Shown: positions 53,177 to 61,491 of the stretch, piece by piece
Numbering within the stretch: the stretch's first letter is position 1
How the letters are laid out: each line of letters begins with the position of its first letter
NCBI RefSeq assembly: GCF_003382285.1
Contig: NZ_QTJR01000001.1
Coordinates: 682,001-746,000 of the forward strand
Direction: 5' to 3'
Length of the DNA stretch: 64,000 bases
Source: Lysobacter soli
GTDB lineage: Bacteria; Pseudomonadota; Gammaproteobacteria; Xanthomonadales; Xanthomonadaceae
The notes under the pieces: model-generated
Seen by the model: only the letters and a program-made list of their open reading frames with translations
Told to the model about the DNA's origin: nothing
Databases searched by the model: none
Position numbers and translations under genes: made by a program

Positions 53177-54211
53177 ATGACGCAAACGATGAAAGCGCTG
53201 GTGAAGCGCGAAGCCGGCAAGGGCATCTGGATGGAAGAAGTGCCCGTCCCCACGCCCGGTCCGAACGAGGTGCTGATCAAGCTGGAGAAGACCGCGATCT
53301 GCGGCACCGATCTGCACATCTACCTGTGGGACGAATGGAGCCAGCGCACGATCAAGCCGGGCCTGGTGATCGGCCATGAGTTCGTCGGCCGCGTGGTCGA
53401 AGTCGGCGCCGGCGTGACCGGTTACACCATCGGCCAGCGCGTCTCGGCCGAAGGCCACATCGTCTGCGGCCACTGCCGCAACTGCCGTGCCGGTCGCCAG
53501 CACCTGTGCCCCAACACCACCGGTATCGGCGTGAACCGCAACGGCGCGTTCGCCGAATACATCGTGATGCCGGCCAGCAACCTGTGGCCGATCCCGGACC
53601 AGATCCCGTCCGAACTCGCCGCGTTCTTCGATCCCTACGGCAACGCCGCGCACTGCGCGCTGGAATTCGACGTCGTCGGCGAGGACGTGCTCATCACCGG
53701 CGCCGGCCCCATCGGCATCATCGCCGCGGGCATCTGCAAGCACATCGGTGCGCGCAACGTGGTGGTCACCGACGTCAACGACTTCCGCCTGAAGCTCGCC
53801 GCCGACATGGGCGCCACGCGCGTGGTCAATGTCGCCAACACGTCGCTGAAGGACGTGATGGCCGACCTGCACATGGAAGGTTTCGACGTGGGCCTTGAAA
53901 TGAGCGGCAATCCGCGCGCGTTCAACGACATGCTCGACTGCATGTACCACGGCGGCAAGATCGCGATGCTCGGCATCATGCCCAAGGGCGCGGGCGCCGA
54001 CTGGGACAAGATCATCTTCAAGGGCCTCACCATCCACGGCATCTACGGCCGGAAGATGTACGAGACCTGGTACAAGATGACGCAGCTGGTGCTCAGCGGT
54101 TTCCCGCTCGGCAAGGTGCTCACCCACCAGCTTCCCGTCGAGGATTTCCAGAAGGGCTTCGACCTGATGGAAGCGGGCAAGGCCGGCAAGGTCGTGCTGA
54201 GCTGGAACTGA
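53177..54211 (+). CDS. tdh: L-threonine 3-dehydrogenase
   Basis: A 344-residue zinc dehydrogenase of the usual length. [20 protein letters not shown] gives the catalytic zinc Cys; [12 protein letters not shown] follows, and [15 protein letters not shown] is the structural zinc site. The NAD fold has [17 protein letters not shown], and NYGGKI-like [11 protein letters not shown] and [21 protein letters not shown] are specific to Tdh. It oxidises threonine to 2-amino-3-ketobutyrate, the substrate of Kbl encoded 11 bases downstream. A second in-frame ATG four codons in is an alternative start. Confidence 0.96.
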   Translation: MTQTMKALVKREAGKGIWMEEVPVPTPGPNEVLIKLEKTAICGTDLHIYLWDEWSQRTIKPGLVIGHEFVGRVVEVGAGVTGYTIGQRVSAEGHIVCGHCRNCRAGRQHLCPNTTGIGVNRNGAFAEYIVMPASNLWPIPDQIPSELAAFFDPYGNAAHCALEFDVVGEDVLITGAGPIGIIAAGICKHIGARNVVVTDVNDFRLKLAADMGATRVVNVANTSLKDVMADLHMEGFDVGLEMSGNPRAFNDMLDCMYHGGKIAMLGIMPKGAGADWDKIIFKGLTIHGIYGRKMYETWYKMTQLVLSGFPLGKVLTHQLPVEDFQKGFDLMEAGKAGKVVLSWN

Positions 54212-54222
54212 CCGGAGCGCAC

Positions 54223-55416
54223 ATGAGCCTGACCGAACGCTACGAGCGCACGCTCGAGGAAATCCGCGGCGCCGGCCTGTTCAAGTCCGAGCGCATCATC
54301 ACCTCGCCGCAGTCGGCGGAGATCACGCTCGCCGACGGCCGCACGGTGCTGAACTTCTGCGCCAACAACTATCTGGGCCTGGCCGATCATCCGGACGTCA
54401 TCGCCGCCGCGAAGGATGCGCTGGACACACACGGCTTCGGCATGGCGTCGGTGCGCTTCATCTGCGGCACGCAGGACCTGCACAAGCAGCTGGAGAAGAC
54501 GATCGCCGACTTCTTCGGCACGGAGGACACCATCCTCTACGCCGCGTGTTTCGACGCCAACGGCGGCCTGTTCGAGCCGCTGCTGGACGAGAAGGACGCG
54601 ATCATCTCCGACGCCCTCAACCACGCTTCGATCATCGACGGCGTGCGCCTGTGCAAGGCCAAGCGCTACCGCTACGCCAACTGCGACATGGCCGATCTGG
54701 AAAAGCAGCTCCAGCAGGCCAAGGCCGACGGCGCGCGCACGATCATGATCACGACCGATGGCGTGTTCTCGATGGACGGCTTCATCGCGCCGCTCGACGA
54801 AATCACGCGTCTGGCGGAGCAGTACGGCGCGCTGGTGCACATAGACGAATGCCACGCGACCGGTTTCCTCGGCGCGAACGGCCGCGGCTCGGCCGAAGTG
54901 AAGGGCGTGATGGAGAAGATCGACATCTTCACCGGCACGCTCGGCAAGGCGATGGGCGGCGCGCTCGGCGGTTTCACGACGGCGAAGCGCGAAGTGATCG
55001 AACTGCTGCGCCAGCGTTCGCGTCCGTACCTGTTCTCGAACTCGTTGCCGCCGCACGTCGTGGCCGCGGGCATCAAGGCGTTCGAGATGCTGTCGTCCGC
55101 GGGTGACCTGCGCGAGCGATTGGCGGAGAACACCGCGTATTTCCGCGAGCAGATGACGAAGGCCGGATTCGACATCAAGCCGGGCGTGCATCCGATCGCG
55201 CCGGTGATGCTGTACGACGCGCCGCTGGCGCAGAAGTTCGCTGCACGGCTGCTCGAAGAAGGCATCTACGCGATCGGTTTCTTCTTCCCGGTCGTGCCGC
55301 AGGGACAGGCGCGCATCCGCACGCAGATGTCGGCGGCGCACACGCGCGAGCATCTGGATCGCGCGATCGCGGCGTTCGTGAAGATCGGTCGCGAGCTGGG
55401 CGTGCTCGAGGGCTGA
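54223..55416 (+). CDS. kbl: Glycine C-acetyltransferase (2-amino-3-ketobutyrate CoA ligase)
   Basis: A 397-residue PLP enzyme. [55 protein letters not shown] and the PLP lysine in [18 protein letters not shown] are diagnostic of Kbl within the alpha-oxoamine synthase family. It splits aminoketobutyrate with CoA into glycine and acetyl-CoA. With tdh it forms the standard threonine-degradation operon, closed by the terminator at 55441. GGAGCGCAC precedes the ATG. Confidence 0.97.
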   Translation: MSLTERYERTLEEIRGAGLFKSERIITSPQSAEITLADGRTVLNFCANNYLGLADHPDVIAAAKDALDTHGFGMASVRFICGTQDLHKQLEKTIADFFGTEDTILYAACFDANGGLFEPLLDEKDAIISDALNHASIIDGVRLCKAKRYRYANCDMADLEKQLQQAKADGARTIMITTDGVFSMDGFIAPLDEITRLAEQYGALVHIDECHATGFLGANGRGSAEVKGVMEKIDIFTGTLGKAMGGALGGFTTAKREVIELLRQRSRPYLFSNSLPPHVVAAGIKAFEMLSSAGDLRERLAENTAYFREQMTKAGFDIKPGVHPIAPVMLYDAPLAQKFAARLLEEGIYAIGFFFPVVPQGQARIRTQMSAAHTREHLDRAIAAFVKIGRELGVLEG

Positions 55417-55440
55417 GTTCGCGAAATTGCTGACAACAAA

Positions 55441-55465
55441 AAAGGCCGGTCGACGACCGGCCTTT
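55441..55465. terminator. Rho-independent terminator of tdh-kbl, likely bidirectional
   Basis: AAAGGCCGGTCG / CGACCGGCCTTT, a 12-bp inverted repeat around one base (effectively a 10-bp stem with five-base loop), followed by TCTTT on plus and, read in reverse, TTTTGTTGTC on minus. Confidence 0.9.
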
Positions 55466-55495
55466 TCTTTGCGCGTGATGGTGAAACCGGGCGGC

Positions 55496-55939
55496 TTACT
55501 TCGCCTTGGCTTCCGCAGCGACTTCCTTGCCCGCCGGAGCGGCACCGGCCGCCGGCGCAGCGCCGCCGCCGTTGCCCTTCGCGACGCGGAAACCGCGCGA
55601 CTTCATCCAGGCGTCGAATTCGTCGGCCGTCATCTTCTTGCCGTTCTGGTGCATGTTGAAGCGGTAGGGCGTGTTGTCGAACTGGGTCTTCGGCTTGTAG
55701 GTGTTCGGATCGAGGTTGGCGGTCTCTTCCTTGGCCGGCTCCGCAGCCTTGGGTTCTTCGGCCTTCGCGGCCGGCTTCTTCTTGCCCGCGAACGCGACGT
55801 TCTGCGCCGCATCGAAACGCACCAGCGAATGCTCCGAAACCGGCGAGCGCGCGCCTTCCACCTTCACCTGCGTACCGCTGTTCGCCGACGCCGCGGCGGA
55901 CACGAGAAGCAACGACACCGCCATCATCATCTTGTTCAT
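55496..55939 (-). CDS. Small secreted protein with YKPKTQFDNTP domain (copy 1)
   Basis: A 147-residue protein with a signal peptide (MNKMMMAVSLLLVSAAASA). After a charged Lys/Ala/Glu linker comes a compact region (about residues 80-123) beginning YKPKTQFDNTPYRFNM and including QNGKKMTADEFDAWM and GFRVAKG, then an Ala/Gly/Pro/Lys tail. The protein at 56867 has the same region with about three quarters identical residues. I do not recognise the family; the flanking low-complexity segments suggest a small folded module on flexible arms in the periplasm. Confidence 0.75.
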   Translation of the reverse strand: MNKMMMAVSLLLVSAAASANSGTQVKVEGARSPVSEHSLVRFDAAQNVAFAGKKKPAAKAEEPKAAEPAKEETANLDPNTYKPKTQFDNTPYRFNMHQNGKKMTADEFDAWMKSRGFRVAKGNGGGAAPAAGAAPAGKEVAAEAKAK

Positions 55940-56063
55940 TTCTGGTTATCCCCCACGACGAAGTTCGCGGAAGTGTAGGCTCCGACATGGGGGTGAGCGC
56001 AAGCAGAATCGTCCGGAAAACAGTGATTTCCCCCACATTCCTGCATTGATCCCGTACGGCGCT

Positions 56064-56870
56064 TCACGAATCGTGCACGTGCACATTGCTGAATAGCGCC
56101 TGCGCTTCGGCGAGCTCAAGCAATCGCCACTGTCCTTTCGGCAATTCGCCCAGCACGAGCTCGCCGATCGCCACGCGCACAAGCCGCAGCACCGCGATGT
56201 CGACAGCGGCGAGCAAGCGGCGGATCTGACGGTTGCGGCCTTCGTCGAGCACGATCTCCAGCCACGCGTTGCGCTCACCGCTGCGCAGCATTCGCACGGA
56301 TGCGGCACGAAGACGTTCGCCTTCGGCGTCCACGCCGTCGACCAGCGCCGTGAGCACGCGCTCGTCGGGCACGGTGTCGATCTGGACGTGGTACGTCTTC
56401 AGCGGCCCCGTGTCCGGATCGGTGATGCCGGCGGCCCACGCGGGATCGTTGCTGAACAACAGCAGGCCTTCGCTCGCCTTGTCCAGTCGCCCCACCGGTG
56501 CGAGCCACGGCAATCCCGCGCCATCGAAGCATCGGTAAACGGTGTCGCGACCGCGCTCGTCCTGCGTGCTGGTAACCAGTCCGCGCGGCTTGTTGAGCAT
56601 CAGATACAGACGCGGTGCGGCGTCGATCGCGTGTCCATCGACGAGGATTCGCTGCGCGCCGTCGCTGCGGATCGGGAATTCGGGATCGCGAACGATGCGG
56701 CCGGCCACTTCGACGCGACCGTCCTGGATCCAGCGCGCCGCTTCAGTGCGCGAACAGAGGCCCTGCTTCGACAGCACGCGCGCGAGCCCGTGGCGCGGCG
56801 CGCTCGATGCGTTGGCCGGTTTGTTTCGAAGTCCGCCTTTCGCCGGCGCGCGAGGCGCGCGCGGCTTCAC
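56064..56870 (-). CDS. rRNA pseudouridine synthase (RsuA/RluB family)
   Basis: A 268-residue enzyme with a GTG start that overlaps the stop of the upstream gene (GTGA). The S4 RNA-binding domain is HGLARVLSKQGLCSRTEAARWIQDGRVEVAG (about residues 25-55). The catalytic region reads LYLMLNKPRGLVTSTQDE, APVGRLDKASEGLLLFSND with the catalytic Asp in GRLDK, and LDEGRNRQIRRLLAAV. Members convert a specific uridine in 16S or 23S rRNA to pseudouridine; which one cannot be told. Upstream in-frame ATGs fall inside the neighbouring gene and lack any conserved sequence. Confidence 0.9.
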   Translation of the reverse strand: MKPRAPRAPAKGGLRNKPANASSAPRHGLARVLSKQGLCSRTEAARWIQDGRVEVAGRIVRDPEFPIRSDGAQRILVDGHAIDAAPRLYLMLNKPRGLVTSTQDERGRDTVYRCFDGAGLPWLAPVGRLDKASEGLLLFSNDPAWAAGITDPDTGPLKTYHVQIDTVPDERVLTALVDGVDAEGERLRAASVRMLRSGERNAWLEIVLDEGRNRQIRRLLAAVDIAVLRLVRVAIGELVLGELPKGQWRLLELAEAQALFSNVHVHDS

Positions 56871-57364
56871 TTCTTTTCGGGTTCGGTCTTCGGCGCCTCG
56901 GCGGCGGGCGGCGGCGTCGCGACCGTCTTGCCCTTCACCACGCGCACGCCCTTGGCCCTCATCCATGCATCGAATTCCTCGGCCGTCATGCGCTTGCCGT
57001 TCTGGTTCATGTTGAAGCGCCATGGCGTGTTGTCGAACTGCGTCTTGGGCTTGTAGGCGGCCGGATCGTCGGGATTCGGGATCGCCCCACCCTTCGCAGG
57101 CAGCGCATTGGCCACCTGGCAACCCTCGGCACGCAGCCGGAACAGCACCTGGTCGACTGCGAGCGATTCATCGAACGCCTGCGACAGCACACCGGTGGGC
57201 GCGCCGAGCTGATGGCTCGGGACGACGAGTTCGGGCGCGATCGGCGCGACGACCGTCGGCCGGATCGGCAGCGCCTTCGGCGCCGCCATCGACCCGCATT
57301 GCGCGCTCTGCGCCTGGGCAACGCCGGCAAGCAGCAGGCAGGACAGACCGATCAGTGCGCGCAT
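56867..57364 (-). CDS. Small secreted protein with YKPKTQFDNTP domain (copy 2)
   Basis: A 165-residue protein with a signal peptide (MRALIGLSCLLLAGVAQA). The shared module (about residues 103-146) starts YKPKTQFDNTPWRFNM and includes QNGKRMTAEEFDAWM and GVRVVKG, as in the gene at 55496. The N-terminal half (VPSHQLGAPTGVLSQAFDESLAVDQVLFRLRAEGCQVANALP) is unlike copy 1; two Cys residues may form a disulphide. Its last codons overlap the GTG of the pseudouridine synthase gene, so expression of an exported protein and an rRNA-modifying enzyme is translationally coupled. Function unknown. Confidence 0.75.
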   Translation of the reverse strand: MRALIGLSCLLLAGVAQAQSAQCGSMAAPKALPIRPTVVAPIAPELVVPSHQLGAPTGVLSQAFDESLAVDQVLFRLRAEGCQVANALPAKGGAIPNPDDPAAYKPKTQFDNTPWRFNMNQNGKRMTAEEFDAWMRAKGVRVVKGKTVATPPPAAEAPKTEPEKK

Positions 57365-57467
57365 GGCCGTTTCCTCGATTCGCGGGGCCTGCGCAGTGTA
57401 CGCCGGGGCACGTTCGAGCGGCCGTGAATGCGCGGTCCGACGGACGCGCCGCGTGCGCCGGAGACAA

Positions 57468-57494
57468 CGAAGCCCGGCGCGAGGCCGGGCTTCG
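57468..57494 (-). terminator. Terminator-like hairpin after the first OmpA gene
   Basis: Stem CGAAGCCCGGC / GCCGGGCTTCG with a five-base loop, followed on the minus strand by TTGTCTC. The same stem follows the other two OmpA genes. The remaining bases of the gap 57365-57552 show three GATCAG/TCTGCCCGAT-like short direct repeats (about 57520-57556). Confidence 0.7.
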
Positions 57495-57552
57495 AAGGGT
57501 CAAGCGAGATGGATCGTATGCCGATCGGTTCTGCCCGATCAGCTCTGCCCGA

Positions 57553-58641
57553 TCAGTTCTGCACGTTCAGTTCGGTACGGCGGTTGGTTTCGCTCTTGCA
57601 CGCCGGGAACTTCTGGCCGCGGTCTTCCAGCGGACGGCTCTCGCCGTAGCCGACCGGACCGGCCAGACGCGAAGCGGCGACGCCGTTCTTGATCAGGTAG
57701 TCGTACACGGTGCGCGCGCGGCGCTCCGACAGCTTCTGGTTGTAGCCGTCATTGCCGCACTGGTCGGTGTGGCCGGCGACTTCGACGCGCAACTCCGGAT
57801 GACGCTTCAGGATCTCGGCGGCTTCGGCGAGGATCGAGACCGCGTCGGAGCGCAGCGTCGCCTTGTCGAAATCGAAGTTCACGCCACGCAGGTCGATCGA
57901 CACCGCTACGGCGCAGCCATCCGGGCCGATGGTCTGGCCCGCCTGCGAGTTCGGGCACTTGTCTTCGCAGTTGTTGACGCCGTCGCCGTCGTCATCGAGG
58001 TCCGCGCAGGTCTTGCCGGCCGGCGGCGGCGCAATCACCGCAGCGGCAGCCGGGGCCCCCAGTGGGATGACGACGCCGACCGAAGCGAGCACGTCACCGA
58101 ACCAGTCTTCGCGCGGTGCGTGGACGCTGCCGTCGTCGAAGTCGGCGCGATAGGCCAGCTCGGTGCGGATGGCGGCGCGCTTGCCGGCCAGGGCGCTCTG
58201 GATGCCCACGCCGATTTTGGCGGCGAGGTTGCCTTGTTCGCGCTGGGCCGGCGAGTTCACGCTCGGGGACGCATCGAGCTCTTCTTCCGAACGCTGGTAG
58301 CCCAGGCCCATCAACACGTACGGCGCCCAGTCGCGGCCTTCGGCGTTGAAATAACGGCGCGCATCGATCGAGGCGCCGTACTGCGACCAGTTGAGGTTCT
58401 GGTTGTCGTCGTTGTTCGGGTTCTGGTAGTTCAGTTCACCGTCCAGCGACCAGTTGTCGTTGAGGAACTTGCCGACGCCAAGCGTGCCGAACGGCGCATT
58501 GCGCGTGCCGCGATCGTTGTCCTGGATGTTCATGCCAGCCGAGCCGGTGAGGTACCAGCGATCGTCGGAAACGTGGGCATTCGCCACCTGGGCGAACGCC
58601 AGGCCGGCCAGGACGGCCGTGCCGAGTAGATGCATCTTCAA
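57553..58641 (-). CDS. OmpA family outer-membrane protein (copy 1, TTG start)
   Basis: A 362-residue protein with signal peptide, an eight-stranded OmpA-type barrel (DDRWYLTGSAGMNIQDNDRG ... AYRADFDDGS ... GVVIPLG, about residues 24-205), an acidic calcium-type TSP3 linker (CADLDDDGDGVNNCEDKCP) and a C-terminal peptidoglycan-binding OmpA domain (VNFDFDKATL; VEVAGHTDQCGNDGYNQ; LSERRARTVYDYL). It links outer membrane to the cell wall. The TTG at 58639-58641 was chosen because the AAGGAGTGAC ribosome site is spaced as in copy 2, where ATG occupies this position; an ATG two codons later is the alternative. Confidence 0.88.
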   Translation of the reverse strand: MKMHLLGTAVLAGLAFAQVANAHVSDDRWYLTGSAGMNIQDNDRGTRNAPFGTLGVGKFLNDNWSLDGELNYQNPNNDDNQNLNWSQYGASIDARRYFNAEGRDWAPYVLMGLGYQRSEEELDASPSVNSPAQREQGNLAAKIGVGIQSALAGKRAAIRTELAYRADFDDGSVHAPREDWFGDVLASVGVVIPLGAPAAAAVIAPPPAGKTCADLDDDGDGVNNCEDKCPNSQAGQTIGPDGCAVAVSIDLRGVNFDFDKATLRSDAVSILAEAAEILKRHPELRVEVAGHTDQCGNDGYNQKLSERRARTVYDYLIKNGVAASRLAGPVGYGESRPLEDRGQKFPACKSETNRRTELNVQN

Positions 58642-58799
58642 GGGTCACTCCTTGCGCAGAAAATGAAAAGCAACGGATCTTCTGAAAGCGCGAGGGCGCA
58701 TTCACAAAGCGCAGGAATGATAAGAAGTCGTTAGCCGCACGTATCCGCGAAAGGTTCTCGCTCAAGATTCGAAAACAGCATCGACACGTCGCGCAAAAA

Positions 58800-58826
58800 C
58801 GAAGCCCGGCGCAAGGCCGGGCTTCG
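58800..58826 (-). terminator. Rho-independent terminator after the second OmpA gene
   Basis: The same CGAAGCCCGGC stem as after copy 1, with GTTTTTGCG following on the minus strand. Confidence 0.85.
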
Positions 58827-58862
58827 TGGTACCGCGGAGATCCGCGTAACCGTGCGTGGTCC

Positions 58863-59945
58863 TTAGTTCTGGACGTTCAGCTCGGTACGGCGGTTGATCT
58901 CGCTCTTGCAGCCCGGGAACGCCTGGCCCTTGTCTTCCAGCGGACGGCTCTCGCCGTAGCCGATCGGACCCTGCAGACGCGAGGCATCCACGCCGTTGCT
59001 GGTCAGGTAGTCGTACACGGCCGTCGCACGGCGCTCGGACAGCTTCTGGTTGTACGCATCCTTGCCGCACTGGTCGGTATGACCGGCGACTTCGACGCGC
59101 AGCTCCGGATAGCGCTTCAGGATCTCGGTCGCCTCCGACAGGATCGAGATCGCGTCAGGACGCAGCGTCGCCTTGTCGAAGTCGAAGTTCACGCCCTTGA
59201 GGTCGATCGAGACCGGCACCGGGCAGCCGTCCGGACCGATGGTCTGGCCCGCCTGCGAATCCGGGCACTTGTCGTCGCAGTTGTTGACGCCGTCGCCGTC
59301 GTCGTCCAGATCAGCGCAGCTCGGCGCGGCCGGAGCCGGCGGAGCGGCAACGACCGGAGCGCCCAGCGGGATCACGACACCGACCGAGGCCAGCACGTCG
59401 CCGAACCAGTCTTCGCTCGGAGCCGACACGGAGCCGTCGTCGAAATCGGCGCGATAGGCGAGCTCGGTACGGATGGCGGCGCGCTTGCCGGCCAGGGCGC
59501 TCTGGATGCCCACGCCGATCTTGGCGGCAAGGTTGCCTTCCTCACGCTGGCCCGGCGAGTTCACGCTCGGGAATGCGTCGAACTCTTCTTCCGAGCGCTG
59601 GTAGCCCAGGCCCATCAGCAGGTACGGCGCCCAGTTGCGGCCTTCGGCGGTGAAGTGGCGACGCAGGTCGAGCGACGCGCCGTACTGGGACCAGTTGAGG
59701 TTCTGGTTGTCGTCGTTGTTCGGGTTCTGGTAGTTCAGCTCACCATCGAGCGACCAGTTCTGGTTCAGGAACTTGCCGACGCCCAGCGTGCCAAACGGCG
59801 CGTTGCGGGTGCCACGATCGTTGTCCTGGATGTTCATGCCGGCCGAGCCGGTCAGGTACCAACGGTCATCGAATTCCTGTGCACCGGCAACCTGGGCGAA
59901 CGCCAGGCCTGCCAGCAGTGCGGTGCTCAACAAACGGATCTTCAT
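58863..59945 (-). CDS. OmpA family outer-membrane protein (copy 2)
   Basis: A 360-residue protein with the same layout as copy 1: signal peptide (MKIRLLSTALLAGLAFAQVAGA), barrel, TSP3-like CADLDDDGDGVNNCDDKCP linker, and OmpA domain ending INRRTELNVQN. Its last 160 or so residues differ from copy 3 at only three positions, and the first 165 bases from the stop are identical but for one base, while the barrel halves are more different. AAGGAGTGAC precedes the ATG. A promoter is suggested at 60074-60101, leaving a leader of about 120 bases, so it is likely transcribed on its own. Confidence 0.92.
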   Translation of the reverse strand: MKIRLLSTALLAGLAFAQVAGAQEFDDRWYLTGSAGMNIQDNDRGTRNAPFGTLGVGKFLNQNWSLDGELNYQNPNNDDNQNLNWSQYGASLDLRRHFTAEGRNWAPYLLMGLGYQRSEEEFDAFPSVNSPGQREEGNLAAKIGVGIQSALAGKRAAIRTELAYRADFDDGSVSAPSEDWFGDVLASVGVVIPLGAPVVAAPPAPAAPSCADLDDDGDGVNNCDDKCPDSQAGQTIGPDGCPVPVSIDLKGVNFDFDKATLRPDAISILSEATEILKRYPELRVEVAGHTDQCGKDAYNQKLSERRATAVYDYLTSNGVDASRLQGPIGYGESRPLEDKGQAFPGCKSEINRRTELNVQN

Positions 59946-60073
59946 CTGTCACTCCTTGGATCAGTAAGGAAACGGTTTGGGGGGGAACACGTCATTTACT
60001 GCAGGCGGCACACACCCTCGCAGGACCTGAACGGGGACCAGAGAGGGTCAGGCCGCGGGTCACTGACTCGGAA

Positions 60074-60101
60074 ATGATACACCTGTCAAAATGATTGTTA
60101 A
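60074..60101 (-). promoter_or_regulatory. Candidate sigma-70 promoter for OmpA copy 2
   Basis: On the minus strand TTAACA (60096-60101), 16 bases, then TATCAT (60074-60079). A perfect TTGACA also occurs at 60084-60089 but has no -10 at the right distance. The surrounding 50 bases (about 60070-60140) are the most AT-rich of the region, as expected for a strong porin promoter. Confidence 0.5.
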
Positions 60102-60142
60102 TACTAGTTAACGTTATTTGCTAAGAATGACCGGTAAATAAA

Positions 60143-60168
60143 CGAAGCCCGGCGACTGCCGGGCTTCG
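60143..60168 (-). terminator. Rho-independent terminator after the third OmpA gene
   Basis: CGAAGCCCGGC / GCCGGGCTTCG stem with GACT loop, followed on the minus strand by TTTATTTACC. Confidence 0.88.
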
Positions 60169-60207
60169 TCTTGGTACCGCGGGAGCCTCCCGCGTACCGG
60201 CCGGTCC

Positions 60208-61305
60208 TTAGTTCTGGACGTTCAGCTCGGTACGGCGGTTGATCTCGCTCTTGCAGCCCGGGAACGCCTGGCCCTTGTCTTCCAGCGGACGGCTCTCGCC
60301 GTAGCCGATCGGACCCTGCAGACGCGAGGCATCCACGCCGTTGCTGGTCAGGTAGTCGTACACGGCCGTCGCGCGGCGCTCGGACAGCTTCTGGTTGTAG
60401 TCGTCCTTGCCGCACTGGTCGGTGTGGCCGGCGACTTCCACGCGCAGTTCCGGATAGCGCTTCAGGATCTCGGTGGCTTCCGACAGGATCGAGATTGCGT
60501 CAGGACGCAGGTTCGACTTGTCGAAGTCGAAGTTCACGCCCTTCAGGTCGATCGACACCGGCACCGGGCAGCCGTCCGGACCGATGGTCTGGCCAGCCTG
60601 CGAATCCGGGCACTTGTCGTCGCAGTTGTTGACGCCGTCGCCGTCGTCGTCGAGGTCCGCGCAGCTCGGCGCGGCCGGGGCCGGCGGAGCGGCGACGACC
60701 GGAGCACCCAGCGGGATCACGACGCCGACCGAAGCCAGCAGGTCGCCGTACCAGCTTTCATCGCGCAACGAGCCCGGGCCTGCGTCCGGGGTGCCGTCGT
60801 CGAAGTCGGCACGATAGGCGAGCTCGGTGCGGATGGCGGCGCGCTTGCCGGCCAGGGCGCTCTGGATGCCCACGCCGACCTTCGCGGCGACGTTGCCTTC
60901 CTTGCGCTCGCCCGGCGAGTTCGGATCCGGGAAGCGGTCGAACTCCTCTTCCGACTCCTGGTAGCCCAGGCCCATCAGGATGTACGGCGCCCAGTTGCGG
61001 CCTTCGGCATTGAAATAACGACGCGCATCGAACGAGATGCCGTACTGCGACCAGTTGAGATCCTGGTTGTCGTCGAAGTTCGGGTTCTGATAGTTCAGTT
61101 CGCCGTCGAGCGACCAGTTGTCGTTGAGGAACTTGCCGACGCCGAGCGCACCGAACGGCGCGTTGCGGGTGCCGCGATCGTTGTCCTGGATATTCATGCC
61201 GGCCGAGCCGGTGAGGTACCAGCGATCATCGGCGACCTGGGCGTTGGCGACCTGGGCCAGGCTCAGACCACCCATCAGGGCGGCGCAGAGGAGTTTCTTA
61301 TTCAT
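60208..61305 (-). CDS. OmpA family outer-membrane protein (copy 3)
   Basis: A 365-residue member of the tandem set, first in the direction of transcription. Signal peptide MNKKLLCAALMGGLSLAQVANA, barrel with QDNDRGTRNAPFGALGVGKF and a slightly longer loop (DAGPGSLRDESWYGD), TSP3-type linker and OmpA domain. In the OmpA domain it reads FDKSNLRPD where copy 2 has FDKATLRPD. The gap upstream (61306-61491) is moderately AT-rich and may hold its promoter (TTAACA near 61430-61436), but no clear -10 was found. Confidence 0.92.
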   Translation of the reverse strand: MNKKLLCAALMGGLSLAQVANAQVADDRWYLTGSAGMNIQDNDRGTRNAPFGALGVGKFLNDNWSLDGELNYQNPNFDDNQDLNWSQYGISFDARRYFNAEGRNWAPYILMGLGYQESEEEFDRFPDPNSPGERKEGNVAAKVGVGIQSALAGKRAAIRTELAYRADFDDGTPDAGPGSLRDESWYGDLLASVGVVIPLGAPVVAAPPAPAAPSCADLDDDGDGVNNCDDKCPDSQAGQTIGPDGCPVPVSIDLKGVNFDFDKSNLRPDAISILSEATEILKRYPELRVEVAGHTDQCGKDDYNQKLSERRATAVYDYLTSNGVDASRLQGPIGYGESRPLEDKGQAFPGCKSEINRRTELNVQN

Positions 61306-61491
61306 GTATCCAGCTCCTTGATCTGAGAAATCGGGAACAGCGTCTGCGTGGTCCCCCTGCATTCCATGGAGGACGGCCGCCCTAACGACGCCATCGACGC
61401 GGAGGTTAAGTTTGCCTATGTGAAAGCGGTGTTAACGGTGAACTAACAAACGCACAAGTTCCCGCACGCATTTTTTGCGCTACGCAATGGT

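Noticed and set aside
60084-60089. Perfect TTGACA as -35 of OmpA copy 2
   Set aside because: No -10 lies 16-18 bases downstream; the TTAACA/TATCAT pair fits better.
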